In this document: positions 20,781 to 31,140 of the stretch, one piece after another | How the letters are laid out: each line of letters begins with the position of its first letter | Numbering within the stretch: position 1 is the first letter of the stretch | NCBI RefSeq assembly: GCF_001411555.2 | Contig: NC_049902.1 | Span: 9,803,985 to 9,867,984, forward strand | From: Juglans regia | Taxonomy: Eukaryota; Streptophyta; Magnoliopsida; Fagales; Juglandaceae | Direction: 5' to 3' | Length of the DNA: 64,000 nt | Translations under genes and position numbers: made by a program | The notes under the pieces: generated by a model | The model's database searches: none | What the model was told of the DNA's origin: nothing | The model's input: only the letters and a program-made list of their open reading frames with translations

Positions 20781-22960
20781 TGAGTTTGACGACTCAAAAC
20801 CGAATGTGGAAACCAACGATTCATCAAGAATCCTTTATTTTAAGCAAAAAAATTAACATGGAGTGAGCCTAGACTTCACTCCATCATTTCTACGGCCAAA
20901 TGCCATGTGTGGCGGCCGGAAAACACCAAAATAGGGTCAGATTGGATTCGAAATCTAACCCCCATTTCAACTCATTTTATCCAAATTTCAAGCGCATAGA
21001 GACATCGTGTGATGGGCCATACCTCTTAGAAGGCAGCAAATGGTCGATATACGGTAGAGTTGGTGGCAAGTGGTGGTATACGACGGAGACGGGGCTTCGA
21101 ACAACAGTTTTTGTGAATGTGAACCGTTCGACATTCAAACTGGGTATTTTGTATCAAGCAGTCACATTTGAACGCATGTTTTCCAATTCGAATGAGAATT
21201 CTATTTTAATTTACTTGTTTGGACATAAATTTAGACGTTCGAACAGAGGCTTTAGTTGTTCGAACATGGTATTTTGTATCAAGCAGTCACGTGCGAACGC
21301 GTGTTCTCCAGTTTGAACGAGATATCTGTTATTAATTTACTTGTTTGAACAGAATTTAGATGTTCAAAAGAGGCTTTAGTTTTTCAAACTTTTTACGACC
21401 CCGTTCGAACACATGGATTAGTGAAACTTCCAGAATAAAACATGACGATTCATTTGTGTCCATGATCCTGGTCCGTTCGAACATGACGGTACTCTGTTCG
21501 AATGCCTAAATAAATATACTACATGATATAATACTTAACTATATACTATACTACTATAGTAGTATAATATATGCTATACTACCATTAAGCATATATATAT
21601 ATATATATTAGTATACTATATATATTATAAAATTTAACTATACTATATACTACTATATACTATACTGTATAATATACTATATACTATACTATATAGTATA
21701 TATACTACCACTAAACAAATATATACTATACTACATATTATACTATATAATACTATACTACTATACTATATACAGTACTATATACTATGGTACTATATAC
21801 TATACTATCTAGCTATGTATTATGTAACTATGTACTATGTAATATATAGTATAGTATATAGTTATAAACTAATTGAGTTGTTCTAATTGAGTTATTTTAT
21901 TATTATTAAACTAATTGAATTGTTCTACTTATCAACTATAAGATTACAACTTATATGTTACTAGTGCTTATACAAGTGTTATCATACTATAGTAAATAAA
22001 ATACTATTTATATTATATACATACTATAGTACTAGTTATAATATTATATTATAATTAGTACTAATCATATTATACTAGCTATAGTATAGTACTAGTTATA
22101 TACTAACACTCATATATTTTTATAACACTTATACTAACTAATTATATGATACTAATGTCCATTATACTACAATATAATAGTACAAGTTATAATAATTTAT
22201 TTCAAAATTATTACTAGTCATATTATACTATTATACTATATTGTTAGTAGTATACTAGTAAAAATATAATATCGTATATAGTGCATGCAGGTGCACAAGT
22301 TATTTATTGGGAGGAAAAATATTCCATTTGAACAAAATATTATCATATTCGAACAGTCTAGAACTGTGGTTGAATAGACAATTTACTGCATGACAAGTGC
22401 ATTCGAACATAAAGGATGATTGGCGAGAAAATTGACGGCAAATCCATGGAATCTATCCCCATTCGAATTCAATTTAATGGCATTTGAACGGAATTGGATA
22501 GGCGATGTCACATACATAAACCAAAGTTTGAGGGAATATGTTGAGGTATATTCTTTTCAATCTGTTCTAATAGAGTATAACTCATTCGAATAGTTCTTTA
22601 TTGAAATTAAGCGCGCAGAAGATACGATGGCATTCTTAAAATTTCGCGTTCGAATGCATAAATAAGAGTTCGAACGGGAACATTAAACTTAAATCGCCCA
22701 AACTTCCTTCAACTTCAAAATTTGACATAGGAGTTTTTGGGGGTGCCGAACAAGGTTGGGGGATGTTTGCATATTAGTGTGTTTCAATCTTAGTGAGAGT
22801 GAGTGGTAGAGAGAGAGAGAGATAGATTTCGTTCTAGTGAGGGAGTGTGTTTTTCATTCGAAAGATTTTTGTGTTGATAGTGTGCAAATCTATTGAGATT
22901 TGTATTTCTTTTTATCAAAATAGTAGATTTCAACTTATATGTTTTTGTAGATACTTACCC
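20780..22960. other. Non-coding interior of CACTA 2 with further GTTCGAAC motifs
   Basis: The motif family continues at 21100-21500 and 22320-22680. An open frame at 20900-21316 runs through these motifs and has no recognisable domain, so I do not call it a gene. A (GA) tract lies near 22808-22826. The AT-rich block between the motif groups is listed separately. Confidence 0.55.
21515..22290. repeat. AT array built on TATACTA-type units
   Basis: About 775 bp of almost pure A/T/C in which TATACTA, TACTATA and ATACTAT follow each other with small changes, loosening into ACTAGTTATA words towards the right end. Easily unwound and prone to slippage. No coding. Confidence 0.8.
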
Positions 22961-23356
22961 CCTTTATCTTCACAATATTTTCATATGATTTTGGATATTT
23001 CAGCTGAGGTTCAAGACTATGAAGATTGGGTGAGATGACTTAAGACAAGTGGATTAAGAATAGAAAGTTTTCGATGAGTATTGGCGATTTTTTTGTTAAG
23101 AAATTTCACTATGTTCTGATGACTTGGCATTTTGAAGATTTGATTATATTGTTAAAAGGTGAGTTTAAGTGACGTGTAGAGAAGATATTTTTTTCGGTTA
23201 CTGTATCGAGGATTTGATATATGAATTTGTGTGGTTAATTAAATTTGAGGTGTTTAAGTTTGATTTGGAGCTTTTGGAAGTATATTAGCAGTGTTGAAGT
23301 TGATTATCAGGTAACATGAGTTAACCCTTCGGACCTGCGGGGACTAGGCATTATAG
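22960..23356 (+). repeat. LTR fragment inside CACTA 2, related to solo LTR B
   Basis: About 380 bp match, base for base with scattered changes, the reverse complement of 28044-28400, the transcription-wise 3' end of LTR B. Shared landmarks: TTTCAGCTGAGGTTCAAGAC, AGAATAGAAAGTTTTCGATG and TTGATTATCAGGTAA. The fragment ends at the degraded LTR tail GGCATTATA and then abuts the TNP2 relic. It has no visible 5' LTR end or target duplication. Confidence 0.75.
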
Positions 23357-23638
23357 AAACCCATGGCGAGTAATACATAAATTTTCACCAAGAAATGTAT
23401 ATGATTACATTCCAAAGGCAGATGGACAACATGAAGAATGTGATGGTCCAACAAATGAAGAAGCATATCAAGAAAATGAATCAGACATTAATTTATTTGT
23501 TGATTTCACCCAATATGACATGGTTCCATTGCGTAGAAAAGATGTTGAACCAGAAGTAATTAAGGGTGGCTTGTCAGAAGAACATGAGTTGACTGAAGTG
23601 TCAAGTGAGGATGAGGGCGACTGGTCTAGAAAAAACTG
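23357..23638 (+). pseudogene. TNP2 C-terminal relic (DUF4216-like) of CACTA 2
   Basis: Directly after the LTR fragment the frame reads PWRVIHKFSPRNVYDYIPK, the usual end of the DUF4216 region of CACTA TNP2 proteins (NW.VV.K..PR..YD pattern), followed by an acidic tail with HELTEVSSEDEGDWSRKN and a stop. Only this end remains; the catalytic core is absent. It shows that the lost TNP2 was on the plus strand of this element. Confidence 0.65.
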
Positions 23639-23904
23639 ATAATGAACGATAGTTGTTTCTGTGTAAGTATCGTTGTTGAAAAAATAATAACATTTGTGTG
23701 AATAATAATTTATTACTATTTAAAATATATATGCTTCCCAAATGCAAATCAACTCGAGTGCTATCTCCATCCATTACCGACTCCCCAATTGGTTCGTCTG
23801 CCACGAATTGTGGGCCAACATCACCAGACCCAGAATAGGGTATGTTACATAAAAGTTGGTTTTATGAGATGAACAATTTTTTTTTTTATATTATGTGTTT
23901 TAAT

Positions 23905-25260
23905 TATTGTTTAGCTATTGTAAGTCGTCGCCGAAGTCGAGGTGCTACTAGTGGTGTATGCATAGAGAAAATAAGGAAAACGAGAAAAATTAAAGTTGAT
24001 ATTCCTGATGATCACCTTGGTGGCTTTGAAGATTCGGCAGCTTGGCTTGCTTCCTATGTTGGCTACATTCTCCTGGGCTAAAGTTCTCCAAGATGTGAAA
24101 GACCACATAAAAAATTGTTGTCTAGTAATAAGTTACTTAGAAAACAATTAAGTATAACTTGTTAATTTATAATTAGTTTGTATTTGGACTAATCGTTTAT
24201 AAATTTTTCAATGATGAGTTTGAACTTAATTTTGGCCGGTGAGAGAATCGACTAAAGATTGATGAGCTGATGTCTAATGCATTCCAGAGGTACAAAGGTA
24301 GACGCCACGCACTTTATCAGAAGTCAGTAGTGCAACAGAGGTGTGTCAAAATCCATTCCAAGACATGCCACCAAAGGAATGGGAGAAGGTTTATGATATG
24401 TTTGAAGATCCCACATATCAGGTAATTTCGTTGCTATTTTTCTTTATTGTATATGTTAGATGCATTAACAAATATAATAATAGTGTTGTTTTTTTTTTTT
24501 TGTAGCAATGAAGTACTGTCAACAAAACAAATAGAACAAATTTATAAAGATACATCATCATGCGGGTTCTAGATCTTTTCATCAACTCTACAAAAAATTA
24601 GTAGCATTATACTAGTTTCCATTAAATATTAACAAATCAAAATTTGTGATTGAAGTTATAATATAGATTTTTCTTTTGCAGGAAAAACATAGTCCTAATG
24701 ACTATAATCTAACCTAATTTTATGCTAAATCACATACAAATCATGATGGTGTTTGGACCAGTCACGAAGAAGAAGTAAATTATATAAGTTTAGTTTTTTT
24801 TTTTTTTTTTATTTGTATTGTTTAATAATATTTTTTGTTATTTATACTATCTCTAATGATTTTTTTATAGGACAAGATGGTATCAGTTCGGGAAAATTCT
24901 ACATCTCCATCTGATGAATCATCTGTTAATAATGTTCAGGTCTTTTTTCAAGTTCTTAGACCACGTTCTGGATATTTGAGTGGTTGAGGACGTTGTGTGA
25001 AACCTTCGTCAATATCATCATCTTCTCAAATCAAATCGAATAACAATTCTAGAAAATTAGAGGAAGAAAGGCTTGAGATCGAACATTTGAGGTCCATGCA
25101 ACGATAGTCAGACTCAATTAGTTCATAGGCATATAGAGGCGCGATTAGAACAAAACATGCAGAAGAAGCTGGAGATTCAATCCTAGAAAATGTTAGAACG
25201 GTGGCAATTAATGATGTCTCAAAACTCTATGCAGCCACCATCCAAGAACTTATTTTCTTT
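23905..25260 (+). pseudogene. Second CACTA protein (Transposase_24, PF03004-like), broken
   Basis: Accessory CACTA protein, thought to bind subterminal repeats. Pieces in order: SRRRSRGATSGVCIEKIRKT with KIKVDIPDDHLGGF (23915-24080), IDELMSNAFQRYKGRRHAL (24250-24320), MPPKEWEKVYDMFEDP (24365-24415), the NK..R..H..GS-type block across 24515-24585, HDGVWTSHEEE near 24745, then VFFQVLRPRSGYLSG (24940-24985), and a charged helix RKLEEERLEIEHLRSMQ. Between blocks lie T-rich, intron-like stretches with GTA at the left and TGCAG or TATAG at the right, so a multi-exon gene is likely. Stops within several blocks mark it as broken. Confidence 0.7.
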
Positions 25261-25379
25261 AGATGTATTTTGACTTATTCTGACCTTATGCAATATTTGA
25301 ACAATTGTGATATTTTAATTACAATATTTAATATTAGTTTCTTATTTCCAATTTACAGCTTACTGTATCATGAGCACTG

Positions 25380-25945
25380 TTTGAACAACCAATCAAAAAC
25401 CATTTGAATGAATAAAGAATCGTCAATTTGGTTCTACCAGACTGCATGTTTGAACATTGTAATAAATAATAATTTTTTCGAACCCAATTGTCATCATTCG
25501 AATGCACCATACACCATTTGAATAAAAATATCAAACCAGTCATTCGAACAGATGGTTTCAATTTGAACGTATATAAATCATCTTCGATCAGATTCTTTTT
25601 GTTCGAACATAAATATATTTGTTCGAATAAAATTTCAATAGAGTTCGAATATATACCCGACCGTTCAAACAGTACATGTTCGATTCGAATGGTTTTTTGG
25701 GACGAAAATGTTTTGTCCTAAAAGAGTATTCTCGTTTGAATGCTTTCAACAGGTTCTGCCAGATTTCATCCCTAAAAGTACTTTTTGGGACAAAAATCAA
25801 ATTTTGTCTCCAAAAATCTTTTGAGACAGACCTTTTGGGACGAAATGGAGATGAAATTTTTTTGTCTCCAAAGCTCTTTTGGGACGAAAATGACAATTTT
25901 TTGGGATGAAAATTTTCTTCTCAAAAAATGAATTCTCTTGTAGTG
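25380..25945. repeat. Right subterminal repeats and terminus of CACTA 2
   Basis: GTTCGAAC, ATTCGAAT and TTTGAAC variants crowd 25380-25690. Then TTTTGGGACGAAAAT-type boxes repeat from 25693 to 25915, mirroring the left end. The last bases, TCTTGTAGTG, form the inverted terminus. Confidence 0.85.
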
Positions 25946-26140
25946 CCTGAGTTCCCAACCTGGACATTTCTAGGGTAATTATCAAGGGTACTAAGGGTCA
26001 TCACCCAGTAATACAACACAAACATTGTTTAAAAACCCCTATGGTCATCCCAACCCACCATGTGCAAGATGACCGAAGCTCCCAATGTTAGGCGTCGTCC
26101 TAGGCTAACTGTCAAGGAGACCAAGGATAAGAGATGCTTG
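25946..26140. other. Older host repeat fragment
   Basis: AACCCCTATGGTCATCCCAA and GTGCAAGATGACC match the repeat family seen before the CACTA insertion at 19500-19936 and again at 26487-26555. No gene. Confidence 0.5.
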
Positions 26141-26486
26141 AAGAATGAGATGAGATGAGAAATTTGTTAATAGTAGTGAAATAGTTTGGGTTATGATGTT
26201 TTATGAAGTTTTGGAAAATGAGAAAGAAAATGTTGAATAAAAATATTATAAAGTCAAAATATTATTAAAATATAATTTTTTAATATAATTTGTGTTGAGA
26301 TTTGAAAAAGTTGAATAATTTTTTGTATTTGTTTTAGATGTTTGGGAAAGTTGTAATGACTATATGAAAATTTTAAAAATTTGAAATTGAAAAGTATATG
26401 TTTGAGTGGTGTTTGGAGGTTGATATATGATAAGAATAGATGAGATGAAATGTGATGAAATTAACCATCTCAACATCCAAACAACC
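26140..26486. mobile_element. MITE-like AT-rich insertion (GAGATGAGATGAG family)
   Basis: Starts AATGAGATGAGATGAG and ends CATCTCAACATCCAAACAAC. The right end reversed (GTTGTTTGGATGTTGAGATG) resembles the end of a common hAT-type MITE of Fagales trees in my recollection. The inside is AT-rich with no coding. The left end is degraded, so inverted ends are not clean. Confidence 0.5.
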
Positions 26487-26555
26487 CCTAAGACTCCTCG
26501 AGGCGAGCTCAAAGACTCCTATAGTCACCCCAACTCGTCAAGGGCAAGACACCAC

Positions 26556-27867
26556 GAGTTCCCAACTTCTTCTAAAGGTCTAGAGATATTATTGAATGAT
26601 GGATTTATTTTGGCCATGAGGATTAAGGCCCTATTTGTTTATGAAGATCCATCCCATGATTTGTGTTCAATTTCATAAAAGGAAATGGACTGAGGTTTAT
26701 TTGTGAAAAATATGCATGCTTTGTTTTGAAAAGAAACTTGAAACAATTTCAGTTATTTGTTTTGCAATACTCATGAAATCTATATAAAAGTGAAAAGTGT
26801 TTTTGTCATGACTAGTGTAGACATGATTTATTTTTGGTATTATGTTTCTGAACTGTGCAAAAAGAACAAATATTAAATCTGAAAATTTATGAATGATTAT
26901 GTGAAGATACCTTGAATCTACTTTTATTATGTGAAGATGATATGATTCTATTCAATACTCTATTTTGATATGATGTGACATCTGAAAACTTTTGGCATGA
27001 CATTCTAATTCAGTATATGGTTGGTACCAACATTTTTATTATAATCTGATTATGACCCTGCCACGGGAGATAAAAGTGGTCTCTCACCCCTCCACGGGAC
27101 ATAATAGTTACTTCTAGCCCTGTCATAGTACATAATAGTGGCCTCCAACCTTGCCACGAGATACAATAGTGGCCTCTGGCCTCACTATGAGATATAATAG
27201 TCGTCTCTGTTTTGAGTGCATCACCTTGGTGACAAACAAGGATTGGTTTTGTTTGGTTAACAACAGAAATGCACAACTGCAACACGGGGTTAAACATGAC
27301 CTCTGTTCTGAAATTTTGCTCTGATATGATATGATATGATATGATGTTTAGTTATGCTTTGCTAAAGGATTTTTGAATATGAATGTTTGAATATGATATG
27401 ATATTATATGACATGTTTTAGCTATGCAACTGAAACTAAAAATATTTATGTTCTACATTTTGAAATCTGTAAATGCTCATGTTTACCTACTAGTATATGT
27501 TCTCTGCTTACTGGGTTATTGATAACTCACCCCTATCTCTAGAATATTTTTAGATGTTTTGGATATTTCGGCTGAGGATCAAGAATATGAAGCATGGGTA
27601 AGGCTATGTGAGCATAATGGATTTAGTACAAGGAGGGTACTTGGATTATTAGAGAATTGTATTCAATAGATTTTTTTGATCTATTGACTTAGTTTATTGG
27701 GATGTTTTCAGACTTTGTGGTGTCTTAGATTTATTATATTAACAATTGATTTGAAACATTAAGTTTTATACTTTGTAAAGAATTTGGAGTATATATATTA
27801 TGTTGTTGGGATATGATTTTAAACGATAGGAGCTAACTCCTTATACCTTCGGGTTCAGAGCGTTACA
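26556..27867 (+). repeat. 5' LTR remnant of element A
   Basis: Lacks the TGTAAC start but ends GAGCGTTACA. Relative to the 3' LTR it has lost a large internal segment at CAATTTCA/TAAAAGG near 26672. Contains five 31-bp units (27061-27215). The 3' portion (TTTCGGCTGAGGATCAAGAA) is shared with LTR B, E and the CACTA 2 fragment family. Confidence 0.75.
27057..27215 (+). repeat. 31-bp tandem repeat, five copies (LTR A, left)
   Basis: Units of the form CCACGGGACATAATAGTGGC start at 27061, 27092, 27123, 27154 and 27185, an exact 31-bp step, with moderate divergence. The same array occurs in the other LTR of A at 48051-48236. Confidence 0.85.
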
Positions 27868-27885
27868 GTTAGTATCAAATCCAGG
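27868..27885 (+). promoter_or_regulatory. Primer-binding site of element A
   Basis: Directly after the LTR end comes TTAGTATCAAATCC, close to TTGGTATCAGAGCC, the initiator-Met-tRNA primer site of many plant LTR retrotransposons. It fixes this LTR as the 5' LTR on the plus strand. Confidence 0.65.
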
Positions 27886-28043
27886 TTTGAGATTCTACAG
27901 ACTTTATGAATTGAGTTTTCGGAAATCTGAGGTTTTAGATTTTGCAAATTTTAAGAAATGATTTTCATGACATTTTGGGGTTTCAGATCCGATAGGCTTA
28001 TTCTGTAGACTGTAGGAAATGATTTTGGATAAGATTTGGGTTT
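27886..28043 (+). repeat. Leader tandem repeats of element A, first part
   Basis: Two to three units of a degenerate repeat of about 60-75 bp, with the core TTTTGCAAATTTTAAGAAATG and variants (AGATTCTACAGACTTTATGAA). The array continues at 30522 after LTR B, which jumped into it. Confidence 0.7.
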
Positions 28044-30521
28044 TGTAACTCCCTGTCCCTGAGGGTCCAAAGAATTAACTCATATTACCTGATAATCAAC
28101 TCCAACACTGCTAATATACTACCAAAATATCTTAATCAAACGTAAACACTTCAAATTTAATTAACTACACAAACTCATATATCAAATCTTCAACATAGTA
28201 ACCCCAAAAAAATATCAACTTCTCTACATGTCACTTAAACTCACATTTTAACAATATAATTAAAAGAAATACCAATACACATCGAAAACTTTCTATTCTT
28301 AATCCACTATTCTTAAGTCATCTCACCCAATGTTTCATAGTCTTGATTCTCAGCTGAAAAATCTAAAATCATCTGAAAATATTGTGAAGATAAATGGGTG
28401 AGTTATCAACAACTCAATAAGTAGAAAACATATACTAGTATGCAAACATGAGCATTTACAGATTTTAGAATGCAAAAGTAAACACTTTTATTTTCAGAAT
28501 GTAGAGTCAGAACATGTTATCAAAAATATCAGAGCGAAAGTTCAAAAATATTCTTATTCAGAATTTCCTTGGCACAACATAACTGAAACATCATATCAGA
28601 ACAGAATTCCATGTTTAACCCCCGTGGTAGGGTCATGCAAACCCCAGCGGCCAACTGAGCAGAAATAGAATGTGAATCTTCCCCTTATCATTCTCGGAGC
28701 CCCAAGTATGCACATAGGAAAGACCACGCAGAAAACCACTTTGTTTTCAAAGTGGGTGCACCAGAAATAGAAAAGCTAGTACCAACCCAAACAAAGGCCA
28801 CAGTTTTACACCCATGGTAAGGTCAGAACAGAACGGAAACAGAATGTCATGCCAAAGTTTTCAGAAACCACATCATATCACATCAGAATATAGAACATTT
28901 TCAGCACAGAATAGGATCAGATCACAAAAAAATAATTTATGCACAATTTTTCATATTCGCTCTCTTTTGCATAGTTCAGAAACAGAATGCCAAAACTTGC
29001 TCATATCTACACCAGTCATGACAGAAATTACTTTATTCTTATACAGAATTTCATGAGTCATGCAAAACAAATAACTGAGGTCATATCAAATTTCTTTTCA
29101 TAACAAAACATGCATATTTTTCCAAATAATCAACCTCAGCCCATTTTATTTATTTTTATGCAAAGTCTAGCATAGGAACCCCGCTTACCTGGACTTCCTA
29201 GCTTTTCAGAATTTTCCTCAAAAATGTCGAGTCGACTAAAAATCATCACCCATAAAAATAATCACATAATTTCCGTAAGTTTTCAATCAATCACGTATTT
29301 CGATATTTAAGCCTAAGCTTCTAAAATAATCTATTTTAATTCCTCAAAATCTAAAACCCTTATAATCCCAAAATATGTCATCACATTCTAAAATCATCAA
29401 TATCCATCATAACCAACGTCAAACTCAAAACACCAATATTTAAACCCGAAACAACTAACAAATCTCAGCATAAACCAATCACACAAACAACTCCATCATT
29501 CAAATCCAACCGACCCCTTACTCATCAGACTTAGTCAGGCACAACCAACCAATTCACATTAAATAGGAGTTAGCGCAAAAAAAAATATATTTAAATCTCA
29601 AAGTTCTTTGAAAAAATACTTACAACGCTATAATATAATTTTTGAATGATCACGAAGGTGCTAGGGACAAACGAAGGTCATGGGTCTGAAAAACTCAACT
29701 TTTGAACGGGGACAAACGAAGACTTGAGATTACTAGGGAAGGGCTTAGAGGTGTTAGTGAAGCTAATGGTGGTCGTGGTTGGCCGTGGGTGGCGGCGTGG
29801 GCGGCTGTTGAAGTCCAAAAACTCAAATCGAAAAATGAGTTAGAGGAGCTTTCAAGGATGGCGGATCGGGGCTAAGGATGGGTGGGTGAGGTAGATGGGG
29901 GGTCGCCGATGATGTGGTGAAGAGATGGAGGCGTGACGGTGGTGCGCGAGTGCAATGTGTGTCGCGGCTTAGAGCTGCACGTGGGGGCTGAAAACGGAGG
30001 GGTGAGGTCGCCAGTCGAAGGGGAAGAGAATGGGAAGGGCGGTGACAGACATGGACGACGCACAGCGGCGCAAGGACGGATGAAACAAACAGACGGGAGA
30101 GGTGGGAGGGGGTGTCGTACGTGGGAGGAAAGAAGTAGAGGAAAAAAAATGAGGAGAAAAAGAAAGAGAATAAGGAAAAGAAAAAGAGGGAAAAAGAAAA
30201 AGTGAGGAAAAGAAATGAGGTCCAATCCTCACAAATTGGGTCACAAAAATAATCCAACGAAAAGAATTTCAAAACAATAAGTTGAATAAAAATAATTTAA
30301 ACGCAGTGACTGGTTAAAATAAAATAATAATTTTAAAGTCCAACATTAAACTAATTTAAAGTAAAGAGCAATTTAAATACAAAAACAATAATTAATACCA
30401 AGAAAGCACATCAAAGTAAATTTCACAACTTAAAAATTATACGAGAACCAATATTTAAATTAAATAAATAAAAATAATAATCCTTCAATTAAAAAAATAC
30501 ATTAAAATACAGAATATCACA
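28044..30521 (-). mobile_element. Solo LTR B (2478 bp) with GGTTT target duplication
   Basis: Plus-strand ends are TGTAACTCCCTG and AATATCACA. The five bases on both sides are GGTTT (28039-28043 and 30522-30526). No internal region or second LTR copy is present, so this is most simply a solo LTR left by recombination. The orientation is minus, since its left end matches the 3' ends of the plus-oriented LTRs of A. Open frames near 29823-30272 read through pyrimidine-rich DNA and are not genes. Confidence 0.88.
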
Positions 30522-31140
30522 GGTTTAGATTTTGAAAGTGTACATAAACTTCCTCGAAAGCCAGGTTTGAGGTTAGGCAGACTTTAATATACGAGGTTTT
30601 GGACTTCTGCGGACTGTAGGAAATAATTTTCAGATTTGATGTTTAGAGTTCTTCAGACTTCAAGAAATAATTCAGTTGGTATTTAATGTTTTAGAATCTA
30701 CAGCCTTTAGTGATTGGGTCCTATGAGTTTTAGCGTACAAGTTTTGATCAAACACTAAGGTTGTAGATTCTGCAAACTTTAAGAAATGACTTTATGGAAT
30801 TTACGGTTTTAGATTATGCACACTTTAAGAAGTGATCTCGATAAGGTTTAAGATTTGGATTCTGTAGATTTTAAGAAATAATTCTTTTGAGATTTAAGTT
30901 TACATTATACGGACTTTAGGAGGTCGATTTTATAAAATTTGGGATTTTAGACCCTCCACACTTTAATAATGAGTTGGATGAAATTTAAGGCTTTGGATTT
31001 TGCAGTCTTTAAGCTATAATTATTTTCAGATTTAAGGTTATACACTTTGCATATTTTTGGGCAATTCATTTTATTGAACTTGAGACTATAGGTTCAACAA
31101 GTTTTAAGAAATGATTATGTTTAGAATTAAGGTTATTGAT
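30522..31140 (+). repeat. Leader tandem repeats of element A, second part
   Basis: About nine degenerate units of 60-75 bp, each with a GATTTTGCAGACTTTAAGAAA-like core followed by TGATTTT..GAGATTTAAGGTT. Same family as 27886-28043. It sits in the leader between primer site and expected gag. No coding. Confidence 0.7.

Larger units (their letters stand above)
19937..25945 (+). mobile_element. CACTA transposon 2, both ends present
   Basis: It begins CACTATAAGAAAT and ends (other strand) CACTACAAGAGAA. The 3 bp on each side are the same, CCT (19934-19936 and 25946-25948), the target duplication size expected of CACTA elements. Subterminal DNA carries many GTTCGAAC-type motifs and the box TTTTGGGACGAAA near both ends. 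The interior keeps remnants of a TNP2 C-terminus and of the second CACTA protein, but most of TNP2 is missing. Length is 6009 bp; non-autonomous. Confidence 0.92.

Noticed and set aside
20900..21316. 138-codon frame in CACTA 2
   Set aside because: Crosses many GTTCGAAC motifs in the non-coding subterminal region; no domain and no splice context.
26140..26486. Possible protein-coding exon
   Set aside because: AT-rich, stops in all frames; the ends look like a MITE.
29823..30272. Long minus-strand open frames of up to 149 codons
   Set aside because: They run through pyrimidine-rich low-complexity DNA in solo LTR B, overlap in several frames and both strands, and show no domain.
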